In this document: in pieces, positions 35,582 to 42,270 of the stretch
Layout: every line of letters starts with the position of its first letter
Position numbering within the stretch: position 1 is the stretch's first letter
Source: Duganella dendranthematis
GTDB taxonomy: Bacteria > Pseudomonadota > Gammaproteobacteria > Burkholderiales > Burkholderiaceae_D
Direction: 5' to 3'
DNA length: 64,000 nt
NCBI RefSeq assembly: GCF_012849375.1
Contig: NZ_CP051684.1
Location: forward strand, 3,100,001 to 3,164,000
Notes under the pieces: model-generated
What the model saw: only the letters and a program-made list of their open reading frames with translations
The model's database searches: none
Told to the model about the DNA's origin: nothing
Translations under genes and position numbers: made by a program

Positions 35582-36321
35582 AACTCCTGCACGGTCGGAC
35601 GCAGCACGATTTCGTTGATGTCGACGTCGGCCGGCTGCTCGATGGCGTAGGCAATCGCGCGCGCTACCGAGTCGGCCGGGATGGCCAGCTTGTAGAACTC
35701 TTTGACGAACTGCGAGCTTTGCTCATGCGAGCTGCCGTGCTTCAGTTCCGAATCCACCGCGCCCGGTTCGATGGTGGTGGTGCGGATCGAGCCGCCGACT
35801 TCATGGCGCAGACCTTCGGAAATCGCCCGCACCGCAAACTTGGTGCCGCTGTACACGGTGCCGCCCGGGCTGAATACTTTCACGCCGGCCACCGAGGCGA
35901 TGTTGATGAAGTGGCCGCTGTTTTGCTTGCGGAATTGTGGCAGCGCCGCGGCGATCCCGTACAGCACACCTTTGACGTTGATGTCGATCATGCGGTCCCA
36001 CTCGTCGACTTTGACTTCATCCAGCGGGGCGATCGACATCAGGCCGGCATTGTTGATCAGCACGTCCACGCGGCCGAACACGCGCACCGCGGTGTCGATC
36101 AGCGCCTGTACCTGTTCTTTTTTGGTGACGTCGGTGGCCAGCACTTCGGCCTTGCCGCCGGCGGCGCGGATGTCGGCAGCGATTTTTTCCAGTTGATCAG
36201 CGCGGCGCGCGCCGAGCACGACCGAAGCGCCGCGCGCCGCCAGGTGACGGGCGGTCGCTTCGCCCAGGCCGCTGCTGGCGCCGGTGATGACAACAACTTT
36301 GTTTTCGATGTTGGTGCTCAT
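35578..36321 (-). CDS. SDR-family NAD(P)-dependent oxidoreductase
   Basis: A 247-residue classical short-chain dehydrogenase: TGASSGLGEATA cofactor motif near the N-terminus, NNAGLM, the catalytic Ser in IASVAGVK and YSGTK (Tyr-x3-Lys). The ARRADQL segment after the second strand with its Arg residues suggests NADP(H). The ATG at 36321 is chosen over an upstream in-frame ATG because it starts at the conserved N-terminus. Divergent from a LysR gene whose operator lies between them. Substrate unknown. Confidence 0.92.
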   Translation of the reverse strand: MSTNIENKVVVITGASSGLGEATARHLAARGASVVLGARRADQLEKIAADIRAAGGKAEVLATDVTKKEQVQALIDTAVRVFGRVDVLINNAGLMSIAPLDEVKVDEWDRMIDINVKGVLYGIAAALPQFRKQNSGHFINIASVAGVKVFSPGGTVYSGTKFAVRAISEGLRHEVGGSIRTTTIEPGAVDSELKHGSSHEQSSQFVKEFYKLAIPADSVARAIAYAIEQPADVDINEIVLRPTVQEF

Positions 36322-36402
36322 GTCGTAACTCCTTGTGGTTGGTTGATGAAGCAAGTATAGGAAGTCCGACTATGCAAATAAATGGAAATGATATGATTTG
36401 AG

Positions 36403-36421
36403 AATTCCATTTTCTGGAATT
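36403..36421. promoter_or_regulatory. Likely LysR operator between the SDR and LysR genes
   Basis: AATTCCA, five bases, TGGAATT: a perfect 7-bp inverted repeat containing the T-N11-A pattern of LysR boxes, 9 bases before the lysR start in a 109-base divergent intergenic region. Consistent with autoregulation and control of the SDR. Confidence 0.6.
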
Positions 36422-36430
36422 GTCAAAATT

Positions 36431-37321
36431 ATGCTGAATCGATTGGAAATGCTGCGCATCTTCGTGGCGGCGGCGGAGGCGCGCAGCTTCAAGGAGGCTG
36501 CGGTGCGGTTGCGGATTTCGCCCCAGGCGGTCACGCGCGCGGTGCAGGACCTGGAGGCGGCGCAGGGTGAGTTGCTATTCCATCGGAATACGCGCGGCAT
36601 CCAGATCACCACCTACGGCGAACATCTGGCGGCGCAGGCGCGCGACAGCGTGCAGCGGGTCGATGCGCTGTTCCAGCCGCCGGCCGAAGCGGCAACGGCG
36701 CAGATGGAAGGACTGGTGCGGCTGACCGCGCCGGTGGCGCTGGGCCGCATGCTGATGCTGCCGTTGCTGAGCGCGCTGAGCGGGGACCATCCGCTGCTGC
36801 GCTTCGACGTGCAGTTCAGCGATACTCACGCCGATGTGGTGGACGACCGCATCGATATCGGCGTGCGCTTCGGCTCGATGCGCGACAGCCGCTACGTGGC
36901 GCGCAGCGTGGCGCCGCAGCCGTTCCGCACGGTGGGCACGCCGGAGTTGATTGCGCGGCACGGCAAGCCGAAAAGCATCGAGCAGCTGCACGACCTGCCG
37001 ACCACCTCGTTGCGCGACCATAGCACCGGCAAGGCGTGGCCATGGTATTTCGCTGGCGGCCAGCACATATCGCCTTTGAATCCGCGTTTTCTCAGCAGCG
37101 ATTCCGAGGCCGAGTTCGATGCGGTCATGGCTGGGATGGGCTTCGGCCAACTGCCCGGATTTATGGCCGACCCGCACATCGCCAGCGGGCGGCTGGTGCC
37201 GGTGCTGCAGAAGCACCAGCCCGAACCTTGGGACATTTATGTGTACCGGCCGCAGCGCGGGCCGGTGCCGGCCCGCATCCGGCTGGTGTTCGACCAGCTG
37301 GTGGCGCGGCTCGCTTCTTAG
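36431..37321 (+). CDS. LysR-family transcriptional regulator
   Basis: A 296-residue regulator: N-terminal winged HTH (LEMLRIFVAAAEARSFKEAA, ISPQAVTRAVQDLEAAQG, FHRNTRG) and a periplasmic-binding-like effector domain (residues 90-290). It belongs to the group that commonly sits divergent from an oxidoreductase it regulates. ATG 36431 is preferred over 36398, which would read through the operator. Inducer unknown. The REP-like palindrome follows its stop by 16 bases. Confidence 0.92.
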   Translation: MLNRLEMLRIFVAAAEARSFKEAAVRLRISPQAVTRAVQDLEAAQGELLFHRNTRGIQITTYGEHLAAQARDSVQRVDALFQPPAEAATAQMEGLVRLTAPVALGRMLMLPLLSALSGDHPLLRFDVQFSDTHADVVDDRIDIGVRFGSMRDSRYVARSVAPQPFRTVGTPELIARHGKPKSIEQLHDLPTTSLRDHSTGKAWPWYFAGGQHISPLNPRFLSSDSEAEFDAVMAGMGFGQLPGFMADPHIASGRLVPVLQKHQPEPWDIYVYRPQRGPVPARIRLVFDQLVARLAS

Positions 37322-37337
37322 ACCCGCACTGCCAGGT

Positions 37338-37367
37338 GGGGTCTGACCCCATGTGGGGTCAGACCCC
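37338..37367. repeat. Palindromic REP-like element, copy 2
   Basis: GGGGTCTGACCCCA, TG, TGGGGTCAGACCCC: 14-bp perfect arms around two bases, between the convergent lysR and halogenase genes. It differs from copies 1 and 3 at the centre (ATGT instead of GTAC) and lacks the second hairpin. Confidence 0.8.
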
Positions 37368-37406
37368 TAAGTGGTAGCGCCTGCGTTCCCCTCAAGGCGC
37401 ACGGGG

Positions 37407-38921
37407 TCAGGCGGCTTTCGCGCCTTCGTCCGGACGGCCGCAGTAGCGCTGCACATAGGCCTGGTGGGTCGGCAGCTGCACCACGGTGCGGTCGATGCGG
37501 CTCTTGATGTTGCCGAGGAAGGCTTTCAGTTCTTCGTCGCCCATCAGGTCGGCCGTCGAGTGGTGCGACTTCGGCATGATGCCCTGGCCGATCATCACCT
37601 GGATCCACGAGTTTTCCGCGAACAGTTCGTTCGGCACGCGGAACACGCGGCCGGTTTCGCGGAACAGGTCGATGCGGTGCTGCAGCGAGGCCGGTATCTT
37701 CATCTCGCGCGCGTCGATCCAGAACTGCGAATCGGTGCGGTTGTTGGCGTGGTAGTGCAGGATGATGAAGTCGCGGATGTGGTTGATCTCGCTGTTGCAC
37801 TGGTTGTTGTACTCGTCGATGTCGGCCTGCTGGATGCCGTCGGACGGGAACATCTGCATCAGGCGGATCACGCTGCGCTGGATCAGGTGGATGCTGGTCG
37901 ATTCGATCGGCTCCAGGAAGCCGCTCGACAGGCCGATCGCCACCACATTGCCTTTCCACGTATTACGCCGCTGGCACGGCTGGAACTTGATCACGCGCGG
38001 CTCGATCAGCGTCTTGCCCTCGACGTTGGCCAGCAGCTGCCTGCGCGCGGTGTCTTCATCCAGATAGCGGCTCGAATAGACGATGCCGTTGCCGACCCGG
38101 TGTTGCAGCGGAATGCGCCACTGCCAGCCGGCCTGGTGCGCCATGGAGCGCGTCAGCGGCACGGCGTCGGCAATCGCCGTGGTCTGGACTGCGATGGCGC
38201 GGTCGCAGAACAGCCATTGCGACCATTCCTCGACCGGTTCGTCCATCGCCTCGCCGATCAGCAGCGCGCGGAAGCCGGTGCAGTCGATAAAGAAGTCGCC
38301 TTCGATTTCCTGGCCCGAGGCCAGCACCACCGAGCGCACGTCGCCGTTGTCGTGCTTGGTATAGCGGACGATCTTGCCTTCGATGCGCTGCACACCGCGC
38401 GGTTCGCTCAGGCGGCGCAGGAACTTGGCGTAGCGGCTGGCGTCCAGGTGGTAGGCGTAGTTCATGCCGTTGTTGGGCAGGTGGGCGAAGCGGTTTTCCT
38501 TCGACGCCTTGAGTTCCAGGCAGTAGTCGCCGAAGTCGCCGGCCAGGCCGCGCTGCACGCCCTTGTGCCAGAAGTGCTGGAAGCCGGCGGTCCAGTGGTC
38601 GATGCCGGTGGTGCCGAACGAGTGGATGTAGTCTTCCTTGAGGTTGCGCCAGCTTTCAAAGCTGATGCCGAGCTTGAAGGTGGCCTGGGTTTCGGCCATG
38701 AATTCCTGCTCGTTGATCTCCAGCACGTTGTGGAAGTTGGTCAAGGTCGGAATGGTGGCCTCGCCGACGCCGACGGTGCCGATTTCTTCCGACTCGATCA
38801 GTTTGATGTCGAGCTGCTTGCCCAGCACTTTGGCGATGCCGGTGGCGGCCATCCAGCCGGCGGTGCCGCCGCCGCAGATGACCACCCGGCGCACCGGCTG
38901 GCGATTGTTTGGATCTCGCAT
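37407..38921 (-). CDS. Flavin-dependent tryptophan-halogenase-family enzyme (copy 1)
   Basis: A 504-residue protein with a FADH2-binding GGGTAGWMAATGIAK at 17-31, the conserved Lys83 (ATFKLGISF) that activates hypohalite in PrnA-type halogenases, and a WxWxIP motif (GWQWRIPLQHRVG). All three hallmarks are present, so halogenation is plausible; substrate may be an indole or another aromatic taken up by the neighbouring TonB receptor. No flavin reductase is adjacent. Last gene of the halogenase-SapC-cupin-halogenase run. Confidence 0.9.
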   Translation of the reverse strand: MRDPNNRQPVRRVVICGGGTAGWMAATGIAKVLGKQLDIKLIESEEIGTVGVGEATIPTLTNFHNVLEINEQEFMAETQATFKLGISFESWRNLKEDYIHSFGTTGIDHWTAGFQHFWHKGVQRGLAGDFGDYCLELKASKENRFAHLPNNGMNYAYHLDASRYAKFLRRLSEPRGVQRIEGKIVRYTKHDNGDVRSVVLASGQEIEGDFFIDCTGFRALLIGEAMDEPVEEWSQWLFCDRAIAVQTTAIADAVPLTRSMAHQAGWQWRIPLQHRVGNGIVYSSRYLDEDTARRQLLANVEGKTLIEPRVIKFQPCQRRNTWKGNVVAIGLSSGFLEPIESTSIHLIQRSVIRLMQMFPSDGIQQADIDEYNNQCNSEINHIRDFIILHYHANNRTDSQFWIDAREMKIPASLQHRIDLFRETGRVFRVPNELFAENSWIQVMIGQGIMPKSHHSTADLMGDEELKAFLGNIKSRIDRTVVQLPTHQAYVQRYCGRPDEGAKAA

Positions 38922-38931
38922 GGTGTCTCCT

Positions 38932-39945
38932 CTAGCGATTTAATTTTTTAAGCAAATGCCCCCGCAGCGCGCGCGCACCATCGGCTGTCAGTGGCGACAA
39001 CACGCCGCGCGCGTGTGCCGGAATGTGGGCAGCCGTTTCTGTGTCGGCTTCGAAGATGTAATGACGGAAAATTTCCTGCCACGCCTTGCGCTGCTCTAAC
39101 GGCAGGTCGCGCATGGTGAGGAAAGCGGCCATCAGGGCGTTGGTCGGCGTGTCCATGTACTCGGGCGACTGCCGCCACCAGTAGTTGACCAGCACATTGA
39201 ACGGCGACAGCGCTTCAATGTGATGCCACCACATGCTGGGGATGAAAATGGCGTCGCCCGCTTCCAGTTCGGCGCTTTGCGCGTGGCGCAGCGCGTCGGC
39301 GAATTTGGGGAACTTGTCGAAGTCCGGCTGGTGGAAATCGACCAGGCTGATGGCCTGGCCGGCCGGCGTGAAATCGATCGGGCCGACGTATAGGTTGGGC
39401 AATTGCTCCGGCGGGAACAGCGTGAAGCGGCGACGGCCGGCCGCCACCACCGCCACATTGTCCGGCAGGTCGTAGTGGGCGGCGATGCGGGTGCGGTTGC
39501 CGATCCAGATGCTGGCCAGGGCGTCGCGCTGGCCGAGGTCGAGATCGTTATGCTGGCGGAAGCCGGGCAGGCAGGTGTCGATGGTGGTCGAGCCGACGTA
39601 GATGGTCGGCGCCGGGTCCAGCGCCAGCTTGTTCTCGATTTCCTCCAGCACTCCGCTCAGCTTGGCGTGCACCGGCTGGAAGTTGAAGCCGTCCACGCTG
39701 TCGTTGTAGAAGAAGCGGCCGCCGGCGTCGGCGCCGCCCAGCATGGCGCCGACGGTGGCGTCCTGGTAGTGCTGGCGCAGGTAGTCGAGGCCGGCACGGT
39801 CGCCTTCCCGCGCGGCGCCCACCATCGGCCAGCTGGCGGCCAGGCCGCGCAGCACCAGCGGCTGGGTCGAGGTCAGGATCGCGTCAGTGAGATCGGCCGG
39901 GCCCAGGCCGGCGATCTCGCGGATGGGTTCAGGCGAGGGTGGCAT
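38932..39945 (-). CDS. Cupin-like (JmjC-type) Fe(II)/2-oxoglutarate oxygenase family protein
   Basis: A 337-residue protein of the cupin_8/JmjC-like group. The metal triad is visible: His157 and Asp159 in RIAAHYDLPDN, and His241/242 in IPSMWWHHIEAL. The leading region (PLVLRGLAASWPMV) is typical of these hydroxylase-like proteins. Expected chemistry is Fe(II)/2-oxoglutarate hydroxylation of a protein or small molecule. It overlaps the end of the SapC gene by 17 bases and ends 10 bases before the halogenase, so all are translated from one message. Confidence 0.88.
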   Translation of the reverse strand: MPPSPEPIREIAGLGPADLTDAILTSTQPLVLRGLAASWPMVGAAREGDRAGLDYLRQHYQDATVGAMLGGADAGGRFFYNDSVDGFNFQPVHAKLSGVLEEIENKLALDPAPTIYVGSTTIDTCLPGFRQHNDLDLGQRDALASIWIGNRTRIAAHYDLPDNVAVVAAGRRRFTLFPPEQLPNLYVGPIDFTPAGQAISLVDFHQPDFDKFPKFADALRHAQSAELEAGDAIFIPSMWWHHIEALSPFNVLVNYWWRQSPEYMDTPTNALMAAFLTMRDLPLEQRKAWQEIFRHYIFEADTETAAHIPAHARGVLSPLTADGARALRGHLLKKLNR

Positions 39946-40630
39946 TCTTGCGGTCGATCAGCATGCGGAAGTTGGACAGCGACGCCAGGATCAGGTAAAT
40001 CGCCTGCAGGTGGCCGGCCTGGTGCAGCTTGACGATGGCGTCGCCCCCCAAAGTTTGCAGGCGGTCTTCGTTGATGGTGTAGAAACCGATCAGGCGGTTC
40101 TGCGAACCGTCGTCCAGCTGGACATCGAGTGTAAAGCTTTCCAATAACGCGTTATCAAGCAGCGCCTGCAAGAAACCAGGCAAGCCCTGCATGCCTTCGT
40201 GGATGGCGAACAGCAGCGAGTTGGCGCGGTCGAGGTAGTCGGTGGTGCCGCCGTGCGGCTTGAATACTTCCTCGCCTTCGCTGCGGTTGACGCGCGGGTG
40301 GTCGAGGTCGACATTGAGCATCAGCTCGGTGCCGTTAATGCCGATCAGGAAGGGCTGGCGCTCGACCATCATCGGGATATACGGTGCATCCCAGCGCTCG
40401 TCTTTGAGGAAGAGGTTTTCGCCGTCCTGGAAGCCGAACAGCGCAAGCGGTTCGAAGCCGAGGCCGTCCGTGGTCTTGTGGAAGACGATCGGGTAGCAGG
40501 CTTGCACGTCGCGGAATTCCGACGGGAAGGTGGGCACGGCCATCAGCTGGTCGCCATAGGCGGCGCCGCGGCGGGTGATGACGCGCAGATCCTTGTGATC
40601 GATATTGTTGAGTAAAACCGGGTTAGGCAT
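39929..40630 (-). CDS. SapC-family protein
   Basis: A 233-residue protein with the family's conserved stretches: VITRRGAAYGDQLMAVPTFPSEF, ACYPIVFHKT, LFGFQDGENLFL, WDAPYIPMMVERQPFLIGI. SapC proteins are named for a Campylobacter S-layer transport gene, but this clade regularly sits next to tryptophan halogenases and TonB receptors, and its role there is unknown. It has no signal peptide, so is cytoplasmic. Starts 11 bases after the second halogenase stop and overlaps the cupin gene. Confidence 0.9.
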   Translation of the reverse strand: MPNPVLLNNIDHKDLRVITRRGAAYGDQLMAVPTFPSEFRDVQACYPIVFHKTTDGLGFEPLALFGFQDGENLFLKDERWDAPYIPMMVERQPFLIGINGTELMLNVDLDHPRVNRSEGEEVFKPHGGTTDYLDRANSLLFAIHEGMQGLPGFLQALLDNALLESFTLDVQLDDGSQNRLIGFYTINEDRLQTLGGDAIVKLHQAGHLQAIYLILASLSNFRMLIDRKNATLA

Positions 40631-40641
40631 AGTGTCTCGTT

Positions 40642-42171
40642 CTATATTTTTTGCAAGCCGTGAAGCTTGATATGGTTAATCAGCGACCGGTTGTCCGGCA
40701 GCCCGTGCAACATTTTTCTCGTTAATGTAGCAGCTTCCTGGAAGTAGGCGTCAGATTGTGCGGCCTCGTGCGGTTTCGGCGCGCGACTGAAGTCGCTGCG
40801 GAAGCCCATGCCGTACAGGATGTACTGATAGCTGGCGGCCGGAAAGACTTCCTCAATGCGGTTGAAATCGCTGCGCGACGGCGCCCGGTGACGCCACAAA
40901 GTCAACAGCTCGGCCAGGCGTTGCGGCACTTCGGAGGTGTTGTCGCGCCAGTAGGCCGAGTCGCGCCGCTGGCTCAGCACGTAGTGCAGCTTGAGGAAGT
41001 CGATCACCCGTTCCCAGCGGTAGCGAAAGGCTTCGTTGAAGCGGCTGGCGACGATGTCCATCGCTTCGCGCGTGGCCGGCAGGTCGTCGCTGACCATGGC
41101 GGCCGACATTTCGACGATGGCCAGCGCCGACGCTTCCAACGGCTCGATGAAGCCGGCCGACAGGCCGATGGCGACGCAGTTGCGGTGCCAGAATTTTTCG
41201 CGGTAGCCGGGATTGAAGGTCAGCTTGCGCGGCTGCGGGATGTCGTGCGGGCCGCCGGTCTGCACGATGTAGGCGCGCAATTCGGCTTCGGCCTGGTCAT
41301 CGCTGATGTAGCCGCTGGCGTAGACGTGGCCGACGCCGCGCCGGGTCGGCAGGCCGATGTCCCAGATCCAGCCGGCGCTCTGCGCGGTGGACGAGGTCTG
41401 CGAGGCGATCGGATAGTCTTCAGCCGGGTAGCGGATCTGCACCGCCAGCGCCGAGTCGTTGTACAGCACGTGCTTCTGGCTGATCAGCGGGATGCCGTAG
41501 TGCTGGCCCAGCAGCAGCGATTGCATGCCGGTGCAGTCGATGAACAGCTCGCCTTCAACAGCGCCGTGCTGGACGGTTTGCAGCGAGGCGATGTCGCCAT
41601 TTTCATGCGCATTGACGGCGGTGACGTGGTCCGGCACGTAGTGCACGCCGAGCTTTTCCAGGCAGTGCTTGCGCAGGAACACGCCGAACTTGCCGGCGTC
41701 CAGGTGGTAGCCGTAGTTGGCCACCGAGGCGTATTCGGGCGTCACCACCTGTTTCGGCGCGCGGCCCGCCACGCACAGGTGCGGCTGGAAGCTGACCAGG
41801 TCGGCAAACGGGATGTGCGGATGCTGCGCCAGCCATTGCTCGGGCAGGTTGACCTCGCCATGGCCTTGCGGCAGCGAGAACGGGTGGAAGTAGGCGTCGT
41901 CGCTACCAGTGGTCCAGCGGTTGAAGCGCGAGCCTTGCTTGAAGGCGGCGTCGCACTCGCGGAAGAAATCGGATTCGGAAACGCCGATGCGGCGCAGCGT
42001 GTCGCGCATGCTGGGCCAGGTGCCTTCGCCGACGCCGATGGGCGGCACGTCCGGCGATTCGATCAGGGTGATGTGCAGGCCGCCATGGGCGGCGCGGTGT
42101 TCGGCTGCGAGCAGGCCGGCCGTGAGCCAGCCGGCTGAACCACCGCCGACGATCACGATGCGTTGCAGCAT
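40642..42171 (-). CDS. Flavin-dependent tryptophan-halogenase-family enzyme (copy 2)
   Basis: A 509-residue paralogue with FAD motif IVIVGGGSAGWLTAGLLA and Lys78 (AAFKQGSRF). The WxWxIP motif reads GWIWDIGLP, keeping both Trp but with Gly where Pro is usual. It is only distantly similar to copy 1, so the two probably act on different substrates or sites. It is the first gene after the TonB receptor, separated by 99 bases holding a strong terminator. Confidence 0.88.
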   Translation of the reverse strand: MLQRIVIVGGGSAGWLTAGLLAAEHRAAHGGLHITLIESPDVPPIGVGEGTWPSMRDTLRRIGVSESDFFRECDAAFKQGSRFNRWTTGSDDAYFHPFSLPQGHGEVNLPEQWLAQHPHIPFADLVSFQPHLCVAGRAPKQVVTPEYASVANYGYHLDAGKFGVFLRKHCLEKLGVHYVPDHVTAVNAHENGDIASLQTVQHGAVEGELFIDCTGMQSLLLGQHYGIPLISQKHVLYNDSALAVQIRYPAEDYPIASQTSSTAQSAGWIWDIGLPTRRGVGHVYASGYISDDQAEAELRAYIVQTGGPHDIPQPRKLTFNPGYREKFWHRNCVAIGLSAGFIEPLEASALAIVEMSAAMVSDDLPATREAMDIVASRFNEAFRYRWERVIDFLKLHYVLSQRRDSAYWRDNTSEVPQRLAELLTLWRHRAPSRSDFNRIEEVFPAASYQYILYGMGFRSDFSRAPKPHEAAQSDAYFQEAATLTRKMLHGLPDNRSLINHIKLHGLQKI

Positions 42172-42208
42172 AGCTTGCCTTGTCAGTGAGTTGCAGGAAG
42201 TGTAACTG

Positions 42209-42247
42209 AAAAGCCGCTGCGGGTTAAGCTGATCCGCAGCGGCTTTT
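42209..42247. terminator. Bidirectional-looking rho-independent terminator after the TonB receptor
   Basis: AAAAGCCGCTGCGG and CCGCAGCGGCTTTT form a perfect 14-bp stem around an 11-base loop. On the minus strand the T-run follows the stem directly, 24 bases after the receptor stop codon; partial read-through would feed the halogenase genes. Confidence 0.88.
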
Positions 42248-42270
42248 CGTGGTGAAGTTACAACAGTGAG